This document shows positions 11,499 through 26,400 of a stretch of DNA of 64,000 nt, piece by piece (positions within the stretch are counted from its first letter, which is position 1; every line of letters begins with the position of its first letter). Source of the DNA: Mactra quadrangularis. Taxonomy: Eukaryota; Mollusca; Bivalvia; Venerida; Mactridae. The translations under genes were made by a program, and so were the position numbers. The stretch is from contig CM046297.1 of assembly GCA_025267735.1 (NCBI GenBank), forward strand, positions 22,470,011 to 22,534,010. The letters are read 5' to 3'. The notes beneath the pieces were generated by a model. It was not told where the DNA came from. It saw nothing but the letters and a program-made list of their open reading frames with translations, and did not search any database.

Positions 11499-14400
11499 CT
11501 GTAAAGAGAAAAGAGAAATTAAAAATAACATGATAAATACTATGGTCTGAACTGAGATTCGAACCCACAACCTCTTGTGTCATAAGTGGTCACTCTACCA
11601 CATCATCATTGAAGCTAGCTAATAGGCAAGGGAGTAACATCGATTTGCTATAATCATATATCATCCAAGCTATAAGTGTATTCCAACTCTTGCAACTCTG
11701 CCACGCCGGGGCTGGCTATTCAATGATTATCATTCCATCATTGTAAGCACCCACATACACCCAAATTGGCAATCCAATGATTCCATGTCCAAGGCCATAA
11801 CCACTCAGCTACACTGACAAGGTGTTATACAGTACAACCTATCTTAAACAACACCAACTGGGATGGACTAAAGTGTGTTGCTGTTCAGAGGTTGTTGCTC
11901 TGCTGAAGGTAAAATTCAATTAAAATTACATCTAAGGAGAAATATCATAAGCTGTAGTTGGGCAGAGGATTTGTTCTATAGACGTTGCTCAGCAGAGGTT
12001 ATATTGTACTTACCTGATCATATTTTAATACAGCTAGATTTCGTAAAGTCTCTGCAACACGAGGATGATGATGACCAAAACTATCTTCATAAATCTTTAA
12101 TGCACGAGTATATAATGGTTCTGCCTCACTGTGTTTATTCTATAATAGAAAACATACAATTTTTTTTCAGTAGAACTGACATTAAAAAGCTTGACCTTGA
12201 CTCACATGGCTGGTTAGATCATCTTGATACTGCAGGGCTTGCCATTAAACAGTTAAAGGTCGTTTGATTGCCCTTGACAAACTGGGTTGGGGCAACTTGT
12301 AAATGATAGTAAACATTTTGTTCCAGCAAGTGAAATATAGCTGATGGTCCAACCAGGCAACCTTGAAAAATTAAAATTGAGCCCTGTAATGACATTTGCT
12401 TGTGACCTGACACAGTTAGTGTTGAGATTTTATGAAACGACTTGATAAGGGCATAGTCTTACCTACACAACTAGCCCTCCCAACAACTCAGTCAGTTACA
12501 TGCAGGTCTACTGATCGAGAGGTCCTGGATTTGATTTCTATGGCCATTTTCCCTTCTATCACTGATTCTAAATATCATGTGGGACAGTTGCCAGTCACTG
12601 ACAGAATTATGCCAATAGTAACTGGTTAATAGCTAAATCAAGAGATTTAGCTTTTCCAGAAACAGAGAGTAAGCTGACTGACCGTCGTAACAATGTGTTG
12701 CTACTGAGTTAAACCAAAATAACAAAAAATCCACTGAAACCAATGTCAGTACAAGACCATCTGAGAGTATCATGGAAACTTTTTGGTCAGATTTTAATAA
12801 ACTTACAGTGTGAAAATTTAGTATACTATACCTGTTGGGAATATAAAACAGCCAGATTAACTAAAGCTGTAGCTACAGATGGATGATGTGGACCAAATGA
12901 TTTCTCTCTTATTTCTACACCTTGTATATATAGAGGTTCTGCTTTGTCTAGTTTACCCTGTAAACATAAATATACTATTGCAGCCAAAATTACTATTGCA
13001 ATCAGTCTTCAAATTGTGCCAATGGACTGGGCCTACCAGTGACTTTTTGAATGTGAGTGGTCCAGCGGTCCACCAACTTTTTACAGCAACCATTTTCCAT
13101 ATTCAATAAAAAGTATTATGTTTTGTTGAATAGTTTACTTAATTTTAGAATTTACTTTACTAACTCATTTAAATGGACTTCATACTTTAACAAATCACCA
13201 AGATTTTTTTGGTTCTGTAAACTTTCATTCGGTCTAGAAAATAATTCCATTTTGCAGGTCTAAATGAAAATTTGTTGTGAAGACTGATTGCGATAGCATC
13301 ATGGTAGCTAAAATCACTAGCATGATAGTATTGGAATAGAACAAAAATTATCACGATAATATCGCAAAAGTTTTAATTTACATGTATGCAAAACATCTCA
13401 GCTTAGAAGCATTTTGGCTCCTTTCTAAGAGTGGTTTAAGTCACTGAATCAGTCAATATAGAATCACCTCTCACTGATAGAGGGTTGTGAATGATTACTG
13501 AAATGAATTCAATATTAACTTGTTAGTCCATGCACAGTGTTTACTTTTGGTCAATTTTATAGCTGTTTATGGGCTATATTCCCAATCGAAAATCATATCT
13601 TTTTTCCACAAATTTCAATCCAAAATTCCCAATTTAACTTGGAAAAAATATTTTTTGAAAAAAGACAGCTGTAAGCATGTTTCAGCCTAAAATTATACAT
13701 CCCAGTAATCTTTCTTTTTAATTAACTAACTATGTTAAAGAAAAATGAAACTAAAAACTTGGTTAAATCTGCTATTGTTATTAACTTTGCATGACATTTT
13801 ATCCCAATTTAAACCAACATGCCGATAAAATTCCTAATTCTATGGGTATAGGTCGTATTCCAAAATTTGTGGAAAAAAACATTGATGCAACAATGAATAT
13901 CACTTCAGTGAGCTCTTTTCATAAAAATTATCAATTGTTGATGGGACTATCTTGACTGATATCAATGAATAAATTTGCTATTGGTATATTGCTATTGGAG
14001 CAACTTCCATTGCGATAAATCTATCTATCGACTATTACCTGTTTTCTGTATAATAAAGCTAAATGTTTGATAACAGAAGCTATACTAGGATGATCTGAGT
14101 TTAGATGTTTCATTCTGATCTTTAATGTTCTCTCATACAAAGGTTCAGCCTTAGAGTGTAGTTTTCTATCGTTATACAAGGCTGCAAGGTTATTTAATGA
14201 CTGGGATACATCAATATGATCTGGTCCCAGGACATTCTCTCTCATCTCCAGTGAACGCTTGAAAAATGATTCTGCATTACTGAAAATATAGATTACACAA
14301 CACTAAATGAGTACAAAATTCACAACAACATGGGTGAAAGTTGAAAGCTTTAAAAATACTGACAACCTGCTTTCAAAATACTGAATAAGACAGATTCTAT

Positions 14401-17400
14401 ATAAATTACATTTATAATTATTTATTATATTATTTAAATTAATGGTAAAACTTCCATCTACACAAATACATCTAAACACAGGTCTGTAACACATTTGATA
14501 GCACACCAGGATTTGGAATCTAGTGTCTTGAATGGGGTATGGTTTCGAATCCCACTGGGGCTGTTATTCCCTTCCATGAAAAATATGACAATAATGTTAA
14601 TTTCCTCCATTTATAAGGTATGTGAGGCAGCTACCTACCTTGAGGAAGGGTAGGCAAGTACTGGTTACAGACAAAGGTCCAGGAAAGCTAGGTAAAGTGC
14701 TCTGGCCTTGGCAAAAACCCTATATTGTGTTGACACAGCATTAAATCCAGTCTAAAATAACGAAACAAATACTTACTCAAAGTCATTTTGTAGATAATGT
14801 AGAACACCTATCTCATTTAATGTTCTAGCTGAATCAGCAGAGTCAGGACCCACACATAAACCTTCTAGTTGTAATGTTCTCTTACGTAATGGTTCCATAC
14901 CTTGTACACGTGGCTGAAAATATATGTACACCATGACAAAAATAATCAATTAAGTTAACATTTATGATCAGGAACCAGTATTTTAAAAAAAGTTCAGCCA
15001 ACTTTACAAATTTCATGATAACCCCTAAACAGAGAAATTACCTTTAGGCAGGCAATCCCTCACAATACCAATTTACAACTTGGTAAAGTGGAACAACTGT
15101 AGGTTAATTTTTTGCTCAAGGAATATAGCAGTGCCCCTAGTTGGGATCAAACCCAGAACCTCTCGATCCCTAAGTGTGCATCCTACCACTGGACTACTGC
15201 TCCTACAATCAACAATCTTTTATCTACATGTAATTTGTAGCTGTAAATTCTTCTCAGTTCTGCATTGCATATACAGTGTCATCCATAATAACATACACTT
15301 TAGTAAACGTGTGATAATTCTTAATTTTTACAAATACTTTAGGAATTAAAAACATATTATTAGATACATGTACATAATTAACAATTATAATACTGTAATA
15401 ACAAGAATTATTACATCCCTTTCAAATATTACATTATTTTATTATTATCTACAAAATATGTCTACTGGTCCCCAATAACATTGGAGTACAAACCATGTAA
15501 ATTTACAACTGATATACAATACTTACTGTAGGTACAATGACTTCTCCATCCTTTATAAAAGCAGCATTAAATAAAATATCAACAAAAATGTAATTTTATA
15601 TGTTAGATCAAGTGTCCCTTACAATTTAAAGACTGAACTACATTTAGGTTTTAATTTCCTTATCATAACAATAAAGATCATTATCAATATTTTCTAAAGC
15701 CAAAATCTAGAACCCCTCTATTTCAAAAACCTATCTTCACCGGATATTTCTTGGCCTGAAGCAAGTCTATGTTTATAGAAGCTTCCTTGTATAGCAGTAT
15801 AAGACAGGGCCAAAATACTATTTTTGGGGAAGGGGACTCTACCTTTTTCTTGAGGAAAAATAGCGTGGTCCACACTTTTTGGGGGAATACGGACCAACTT
15901 CATCGCCAGTAAAAAAATGAAAAAAAAAAATTTACATTAAAGGTGTAACAAATCAATAAGATAATTCAGTTAATTATTTGGAAAAAGATAACACAAATAT
16001 TTTTTTATTTATAGTCAGTATTTTATACAACATTTAACATTAGCTATTAATAGCTATCAGCCCACATAGCCTGTTCTAAAATTGAAAACAAATTCAACTT
16101 TTTGTCACTGGCCTTTCAGGCCCAATGAAAAGTTTGGGGATTTTTTTGGACAGGGAAATTTCAAAGCCAAACTGGAGAAAAAAGTGTTTAGTTTCGTTAG
16201 GGGAAGCAGCCTTTTTGGCTTCTTCAAAAAATAATTTTTTGACCCAGTAAGGACAGTCATTGCCTTAAATTTTCTCGAGCATCAGTCTGATTATTATCAT
16301 ACAGTGTACTTTATAAATTCAAGGGCAAATTTATCAACACTTATAATTATATCTAATTCACACTAGTTCAATCATTATTTACTAGTCTCTGAAGTATGGT
16401 CAGATGGTTAAAGCCAAGACTGTAAGAAGCTAAGTCCAGCCCATATTGTTACCAATACTTTCATATTATTCATAGCTTTGAAATTTCCTGAAGACATAGA
16501 AAGTGTGGTATTAAAGCTTCATAAGTTATCACAACATAAACCTGTAAACATCTCTATACTAAGACACACAACTCATCATACAAACCAGTGATTTGGTTCT
16601 GAGAAGGAAATAATGTGGCGTATGAACTCAAAATTTGTTCACACAAGGGAAATAATGTGGCGTATGAACTCAAAATTTGTTCACACAAGGGAAATAATGT
16701 GGCGTATGAACTCAAAATTTGTTCACACAAGGGAAATAATGTGGCGTATGAACTCAAAATTTGTTCACACAAGGGAAATAATGTGGCGTATGAACTCAAA
16801 ATTTGTTCACACAAGGGAAATAATGTGACGTATGAACTCAAAATTTGTTCACACAAGGGAAATAATGTGGCGTATGAACTCAAAATTTGTTCACACAAGG
16901 GAAATAATGTGGCGTATGAACTCAAAATTTGTTCACACAAGGGAAATAATGTGGTGTATGAACTCAAAATTTGTTCACACAAGGGAAATAATGTGGTGTA
17001 TGAACTCAAAATTTGTTCACACAAGGGAAATAATGTGGCGTATGAACTCAAAATTTGTTCACACAAGGGAAATAATGTGGCGTATGAACTCAAAATTTGT
17101 TCACACAAGGGAAATAATGTGGCGTATGAACTCAAAATTTGTTCACACAAGGGAAATAATGTGGCGTATGAACTCAAAATTTGTTCACACAAGGGAAATA
17201 ATGTGGCGTATGAACTCAAAATTTGTTCACACAAGGGAAATAATGTGGCGTATGAACTCAAAATTTGTTCACACAAGGGAAATAATTCGGCGTATGAACT
17301 CAAAATTTGTTCACACAAGGGAGATAATGCGGCGTATGAACTCAAAATTTGTTCACACAAGGGAGATAATGCGGCGTATGAACTCAAAATTTGTTCACAC

Positions 17401-20400
17401 AAGGGAGATAATGTGGCGTATGAACTCAAAATTTATTCACACAAGGGAAATAATGTGGCGTATGAACTCAAAATTTGTTCACACAAGGGAAATAATGTGG
17501 CGCATGAACTCAAAATTTGTTCACACAAGGGAAATAATGTGGCGTATGAACTCAAAATTTGTTCACATAAACTGATCTGTGAGCACAATAACCTGTAACA
17601 GGCCAATATAATCTGACAATACATATCAACCTAGATAACATGACATGTTGCCAATTAACTGATCATCTCCATAATTAATGATATAAAATATAACACTAAC
17701 TGTAACAGATCTTGGAGTTCTTGCACCTCGTCTTATAGACATTGCTTTCTTTCTTAAAGGATCTGCTTGATCATGCCTGAAATAAAAATAATGATTTATT
17801 ATTTAGGGGTTCCAGTTTGAGTATACACTTGCAATTTAATTTCTAGGCACTTAAACTATTGTACATTACAACTAAAGCGTAAATCATAATGTGAGTTTTT
17901 TGTACAATAATACTGAATCAATGGCTCTGCTAAAATCAAGTTTATCTAAGAGTTCGACAATAGCAGCGTCCCAGAACTCCATGGATCTCTTGGGAGGAAT
18001 TCCTGTGTTGGAACTCCAGCAAGTGATTCTTGAACATTTTACAGGAAACTATCATTATTTGATATGTTTTGAAACTTGTATCAGCACATTTATTGTTCAC
18101 CAATATTCTTACTAATAATATTGGAAGGAACTTCCAATTTTCACCAAAAGATCATCAATCCACAAGTTCATTAAAATATGACATTATGTGTGCTACTGGG
18201 GAACTATCTGATTAGTCTAGTATTGACATCGGTTTCAGTGAAAATTATATTTTGTTTGAGTTGGTAGCAACACATTGTATAGATTACGTAACACCAGACA
18301 TTCAATCCTCTAATCCTTCCTAGAAAGGCCAAATCTGCACGGGAGAAAGTTGAAAGTTTTTAAAATTACTGAAAACCTTTCAAAATACTGAAATAGACAG
18401 ATTTCATATAAATAAACTGAGAGTAATTTATTCTTGAAATACTGAAATCAGTATTAATACTGAAAACTTTCACTCATGAATCTGTAGATTAAGCTCTTAA
18501 CCATTTACAAAGTGAATATTCTCATCAGTGACTGACAACTGCTCTATCTGATTTAGGATCAGTAGTAGGTAGAATGGCCATAGAAATTATTTCCTGCTAG
18601 GGAGTAAAAGGACATCTTGATTAGTAGACTTGTGTACTACCAACTAAGCTATCTAAGCAGCTGTAAAGTGTTATACAGCTTCTCAAATCACAGTATAAAA
18701 TAAAAACTCTCAGTGTTGACTTACTTTTCTTGTTTCTGGAATAATATCGCCAGAGCATCTAGTTCCTTAGCAACCATTATATGTTCACTACTAAAAGCAT
18801 TCTGATAGATTTCCAAGGCTTGTTTAAACAATGCTTCAGCTGCTGAGTATTTATTCCAATGTGCTAATAGATTACCTAGTTGATGTAGGGAGTGAGCTAC
18901 AATAGGATGGTCTGGGTCTAAAGCTATCTCTCGTACTTCTAATGCACTTTGTAGAGCTGATGATGCCTGGTTGGAGAAAAATGATGTTTATTATTATATC
19001 ATATTATTATTATTAATATATTCTTTCGTAATTTTTGCCTTGTTTTGGTTTTCTTACACTACTTTTAAACTAACTATTTTTCTGTCATCTGAAGGTCAAT
19101 TCTTCTAATGATGTAGTGTGGATGAGGCCAGGTTAGGCCACAACAAGTTGATCATGCGTTTTTACGTTTTTTTTCTGGAAAAAAAATGGGGCGAGCAAGC
19201 AAAGAATTTTAAAAAAAAAGTCTTTATTCACTTATTTTATAAAGCGGTTTGACCAAATTTTTATGAGCGAGCGAGGAAATAAAAATATTTTTATGTAAAA
19301 ACTGTCAAAATAAAGGTGCAAGCAAATCCATAGAACATATGATCAATTTGTTGTGGCCTAAGAGAAATATGGACAATCCAGTATTTAAATTAGCGGGGTA
19401 AATGTATGCACCACTGACAATTGAATAAAATTTATCACTATAAGTGCTATATATATTATGTCTATTTTTGATAGTTTATTTAAGTCAAATCCCAGCTGTC
19501 AGTACTTTCAATGTACTTTGTAGAGCTAACAGTGCACGGTTATAAAAAATATGAAGGTATAAATATTTTGATAGTTTATCGTCCAAAAGGAATTTTTGAG
19601 TCATATTGTTGTAAGTCAACCTACCCAGTGTAAAACTGTGTTCCTAAATAGGCAAATACCTTAAGTTTTAACAAGGTGAGTACTGACCATATATCATCAC
19701 AAGTAGCTGAAAGCTGTGTTATGAGAAACAGTTACATGCCACAGAATTGCTATAGAAAATACTTCATATCCAAACTCTGAGTATGTAGGTCTAGCTGAGA
19801 ATTGAACCCACAACTCTTGGAATTTAACAATCAGATGTGCTACACATTTAGTTAATACAAATTGTTTAAAGAATCACAATATTTTTAACAATACAAGAAC
19901 TGACCGTGTAACACAATATACTGTACATGTATACCTGATTTAATTGTCCTAAATCTTTTAAGAATCTTCCTAGTGTTTCATATAGATCAGCTATCTCAGG
20001 TAATGTAACTTGTCCATTGTATTGACTTACAGCTAAAAATTAGAATATAATAAAATATTAAAATGTAAAAATGTAAAAATGTAATTACATTTTATAGTCT
20101 AAGTTTCATGCGTACTTATGTTCACCGACTTTACAGCAATTACCCTTGGTCACTGGGCTACTGATATCTATCTATCAATCTCCCTGGGGAGTCTTTTTAC
20201 TCCGCTTATTAGTGCAGCCGACAAATTGGCGCAGCGGAATTATACCACCCTCGCAAGTACCCATTTACACCTGGGTGGAGTGAAGCAATCGCAGGTAAAT
20301 TTCTTGCTCAAGGAAATTAGCAGTGCCCCTGGTGGGATTCGAACCCAGAACCTCTCGATCCCTAAGCGTGCGTCCTACCACTGGACTACTGCTCCTCAAA

Positions 20401-23400
20401 ATATTATTAAATACAATAAATATAAAGATCAACTTGGTTATTGTGAACCATGAAACGTTTGATGAACTGTAAGTCAACAATGTTTTATTTGTGAAAAAAG
20501 TCACGAGATTAAACCAAGGAGTGTTAGGCTAACACTGATGCACAACTGAGTAGGTTAGCCCAACCATTGAGCCATTAAGACTGTGATCCCTGAAAAAATC
20601 CCAGGGGTGCTTTTCACAAAAATTCTTACAAAAAAACTCTTCGTAAGTCAAAAGCAAGAAACATTAATAATACGTTCATTTTTTAGCTTATCAATTCTAA
20701 ATATTATACAAATTGTGTAGAATCTTGTATACCTTTTGAAAATCATATCATAGTTATGCTTACTATCCGTCTGATTTTGAAGTGCAAATTATATGAAACT
20801 GACTTACGAAGACTTTTTTCGTAAGAATTTTTGTGAAAAGCCTCTATGTTCTGGTGTGAATTTGAGTTTCAAGACTTGATTATCACAATAAGTCACAGCA
20901 ACTCTACACCCAATTTTTGCCTAATAGAAGGTATTGCTAATGTTAGGGAGGAATTCCTGAATAAATGACAAAGGAATTCCTTTTGTATCCTTGTTTCAGC
21001 AGTTAGATTCGAACCTTAGTGGTCAGTATAGCCAAATTACATGCTACAGTCCCATATGTGTAACTTACCCTTGATAAACATGTAATTAAGTAACTTTATC
21101 ATTATATTAAATTATCGCTTTATTCTTTATACTGGGTTTAATGCCATGTCAACACAATTCAGATTATTTTATGGCAACCAGCACACCTAACCTAGCTTTC
21201 CGGGACTCTAGTCTATAACCATTACACACCAACCCTTCCACAAGGCCAGCAACTTCTCTATATACCTCATTAATGGAGGAAACTTGACATTACTGTCAAA
21301 TTTTCATGGAAGGATGTAACCACCTTGAGTGGGATAAGAACTCATACACTCTTCATGAAACTAGATTTGAAATCCTTGCATGCTACCAACTGCACTTCAT
21401 ACTGGATAAAAATTACACTAAAAACTTGGTGGGGGGAAATCCCGGGATCCTGAATTGTATTTAATGTATATGGAAAACTATATTTGTGTTGATTATTGTC
21501 ATTAAAGGCAATTAAATGTTAACACTTTATTTCATATTGAATGTAATGACCGGTTTGCTGATTTAAAATTTAGATTTAAATATATTCAAAGCTATTAATT
21601 AACAAACTTGAAATGTGAACAATACATTAAAAGATGTATTTTTGGTATTTTTTCTACTTTTTTCATAACTACAAATCAAACTTAAAAAAGCCCAACAAAA
21701 CATTTAAATAATAAAAAGTTAAACTTTATTTTCGCACTAATTGTAGTATCTAGCATGGATGTTTTTATAGTTTTCCCGATATATTTAATATGATCCCAGA
21801 TCCCGGGTACCAGGTCCCGGTTCCCAGGATTCCCCCCCTAAAAACTTACTATCTTCCATCTGTTTGGTTGCTGCAAGGTAGGATTTCCCCATACTTGACT
21901 TGTCTTCTCCTATATATGTCCAATAATGTAATAATTCTTGATATCTACCTCTGGTAAAAGAATAGAAGAACATTACAATTAGATCAACGCAAAGCTTGTC
22001 TAACTACATATAAATAAACAAGGATGTAATCTAGTTTTGTAATATCCCATCGATAAAGTCAAAGTAATTTATAGTCATACTAAGACATTCTGCAATTTTC
22101 ATACTAGATGACAAATTGTCAACATGTCATCAAATACAGGTTGTTTAATAGGTCATGCATGTTTATGTACTTTAAACAATGGACTTGCCCACTCATTAGA
22201 AGAAATAAGCTGATGTATATTGTATGTAAACAAACCAATTTGACATTAAAAATTTATCATAAATAGAGCATATGAATATACTTTTTTATACGTTGATATG
22301 TCAAGAAAATCATGTCAATTAACTATCAAATTGTTATAATATTTTATTCCTGAATATTAGTTTTTGAAACTTGTTATGTTTATATAAGCTATGTTTATAT
22401 GAACGACGTGTAACTTGTTTAATGTATCAAGGGAGGTCACTCATTAGTTCCAAACTAGTTATTCTGATGAAAACATTCTGGTTATGTTTGTTGATTGTTT
22501 GTCTAGACTTAGACAAAAGACATACCTTCAACTGATAAAAATTTAAAAAGGTCAGACAAACTGAGAAATAAAATGAACATGAAGAAACATGAAATATAGT
22601 GTACTGTAAGTACTGACCTTGTCTCATGTAAAAATTTGAGCGGAAAATTTTCTGTTATTTTCCCAGTTGAATATGGTTTGTTTGTACTGGATGCATTTGT
22701 GCAGAACAAAGTTATTTTTAAAATTGTAATACTAAGAAAATTTTAATGTGTATTTTAATCTTTGTTACATAAAGTGTATGACTATTTTTGTTAAATAAAG
22801 ATTTTAACAAAAAAAAAGAAAAAAAAAGAAGTTAATTTTAAAATTAACACTGAAAAGTATGCAACACAGATTAAATCCCTTTGTTCTGGGTACAAATATT
22901 TTTATTTTCAACTTTGTTCCACACAAGATATCTACAGTACAAACTAAGTCTGGACTGGTAAAACCCATTAGCTGGAAAACCTCATTGAGTACCGAACAAA
23001 TCAATTAGCAGTACTCACCTAGCACACATTTTTTGAAAGACAAACATATCTAAAACACATTCTTTGAGATCATCTTTATTTCCTTCTTGACACAGTAACC
23101 ATGGTAACTCTTCTGATACCCTACAACTTGCTTTACTACCACTACAACAAAATTATAGTAAAATAACCAACATTTATTAAATTTGACATTTCGCCACAGA
23201 TCAACAATTTTCAGAGTTCTGCCAAAGACGTGCAACGAAGCCATTCGCGTCTTTTGCAAAATCAAAATCATGTAGGTGTGCAAAGTTTTGCATCTTCCAC
23301 ATCCAGTTTCAATCAAACACAATATAGGAATACTACAGAGATTTAGCAATACAGTACAACCTCTCTCGATAACACCCACTGGGAGGGACCTAAGTGTGTT

Positions 23401-26400
23401 GCAGTTCAGAGGTTGTTGCTCTGCAGAGGTTAAATTCAATCACAATTATGCTTAAAGGAGATATCAAGAGCTGTAACAGTTGTAGTGCAGAAAATTTTAT
23501 CTGTAGAAGGCAGCTTTGCAGAGGTAGTCCAATATTATGTAAAATATATATTGATAGCTAGCTTGTGTAGTCATTTCTTTTAAAAACACATGCATAAATA
23601 ATTAAGAATATTGATTATTTGCAGAAGCAAAAGCAACTGTTTCCTCTGAGCCTGAAAAGTTTTCAATGTCCCTAACAATTTTGAGGACATTTGGCTCCAC
23701 ATTTTAAAATCATTGGCAAAACACTGACAATTTTTCATACTCTTGACACAGTAACCACGGCAACCCCTCCTATACTCTACAACTTGTTTAACAAACACTA
23801 CAACAAACAATTCTAAACTGGGGATTCAGTCAGGATCCCTGAAAATTGCTCTTAAATAAATTTGACTTTCCATGAATCGGTTTTTTACATTTTTTGGCAG
23901 CAAACATAGTAAAGATTACAAATCAAAGACTGTAGCATAATTAGTTGCATGCCAGTATTTTGAATCTTGTGTCCCACATGGGGTATGGGTTCATAATCAT
24001 CCGGGGAGGTTATACCCTTCAACAAAAATTTGGCAATAATGTCAATTTTCCTACGATAATAAGGTATAATGAGAAGTTGTCAACCTTGTGTTAGGGTAGG
24101 TGAATACTGGTCATAGATAAGGGTCAAGGAAAGCTAGATTAGAAGCGCTGGACGCCGTAAAATAACCAAAATTATGTTGTAATGACATGAAACCCAGTAT
24201 ATAAGTAAAGTTTACCTCATTTGTGTTTTAAAGTATGTTATAAGAGATAGTCTAAGTTGAGAGATCACTTTCTGTTCTTCTTTACCAAAACAAAAATCAT
24301 GGACAGATTTTAATACCTGTGTAAAAGAGAAGTTATAAGTTATATCAGAACATAAAGTTCAATCAATCAAATACTGAATTTATTTTTCATCTGCTGTGAG
24401 CATCCCACTTACTGGGGTAAGCAGCAGATGGCTAAATTTCCTGATATTTGATTTCCATTAGACCCTGTTCAGAGGATCAGAGTCCATGAGCATTTACGCT
24501 TTTAGATCAGCCTTTACATTCTCTGACCATGACTTTCTTGAAAGCCAACATTTTCTCATATTCGGCAACCGCAGTACTTTCTTCTGTTACACTCCATGCA
24601 TACTGTGGGCAATTTATCTGACAAAATCTTATTTTCATGAATATGCATGAGGCAGGGGAGACCAATCTTCTTCCAATGAAATCGGGTGTTACAATTAAAT
24701 ACTCTTCAATAACAATGACGTCATACTGGTTTTTTCCCACTTAAAATAGAATCTAATGCTAATATTTAAAAAAAATGTTTGTGTAATTTCATTGGCTAGT
24801 TTTCTGCAGTGGTTTTCTTGCAGAACCAATGAAACTGCTTCAATAATTAATCATGATTATGAGATTTTCCTTACCAAATGGCCCACTCTACATAACAGTG
24901 TTATTAACAAAGCATAGCGGAGTAATGTATCGTGGGATAACCGACGATGACATTTTATAAGGCATTGGATCCTCATACTGGTCATTGTGTTGATGCAAGT
25001 AACCTTGTATCATAATTAATTATCATAAACAATCATTATAGGAAACAATTTCAACACAGTACAAAAGATAATTCTAACTGAGGGATTAATACAAATTAAT
25101 TTTCAAATTAATAATACAACATAAACAAATATCATGTTATAAACAAGAGAAAAAAAACACAGACCTGTTCATGAGCAAATACTAGTAGCCCTTCCTGGTA
25201 TTTCAATATAAGATGTTCATGCATCATATAACAGAATGGACCAAGAAAACTCCATGTTAAATCTGGTATTAAATTTAATAATTCATTCTCTCCTAGACCG
25301 CTACGACTTACATACAAATATCGTAATATCTGAAAAATATGTATACAAAAATGTTAAAGGATATTCATGAACATTGCTGTAAGATTAATTTCTATTTTCA
25401 AAGGTAAGCTCTGAAAACATGGTAGCATAGCCATGAGTACAAAAATGTCATTTTCTAAGTTCACAAGTTGAAATAAAAGTTTTCTTATTTCAAAATAAAC
25501 AAATGTTCTGCTTCTTTCATGCTTAGTTTCGTGTATTATAACAGGTATTTTACACGAATATAATGTGATGTAATTTCTTTTTCAAGATATTGACATAAGA
25601 TTTTACACTTCAAGTAGTAAGTGCATTGCATAAATAAGTAAGTTACTACAGTCTTGCGGGCAAACCTCGACTTGGAATTAGTAGGACTAAGTATACACAT
25701 TTTCTCATGTTTTCATTGAATATGGAAAATGGTGAATATAAAATAGCGGTGGATCATCAGACCACTCACAACCTAGAAGTCACTCAGTCCTGTCCATTGG
25801 CTAAATTCTAGGGCTGTCACAATATACCGGTATATCGGTATATTGCAATACGCAGCTGCAGCAATACGTACCGCGGTACGATTTTAATGTACCGGTATTA
25901 GCCGATATTTTTTACTTCATTGGAAAATTCTTCCCTTCGCGAAATAAAAGTAGCAGACATCAGTTTTTTCATTGTTCATTCCATTTAATCTTAAGTTACA
26001 AGAATTTAACTGACTGGGGCGCGTCTCAGTCCTAAATGACCGTAATTACTTAAAGAGGCTAGATTCTATCAGTAGCTGCATATATATAAGATTTGCAATG
26101 TTTCTTTTAAATACAGCGGAGGCACAACGAATCTAAAAGCCCACAATATATCGTAGTACGTATCCCAAAACGATGCCAGCGTATTGCAATATATTGAGGT
26201 ACGTTTGTGGCATATCGTGACAGCCCTACTAAATTCTAAGACCAACAGACAGATGTTGACAAAAATGGCAGTACAACAAGTAGACAACTTACATTTCTAG
26301 TAAATCCTCTAGTCTCTTGTGTTTCTAGATCAGCTTTCACCAATTCTAAAACTTTAAGATATAAACCAACACAATCAGATGATGACAGTAAGGCATCTAA

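Noticed and set aside
16554..17598. Long open frames of 250-330 codons on both strands
   Set aside because: They only read the 42-bp minisatellite; the unit length is a multiple of three and the region is an NPHP3 intron.
20330..20398. Possible tRNA gene on minus strand
   Set aside because: Strong B box, but the stems do not pair properly and the same head with body recurs at 15.1 and 43.7 kb.
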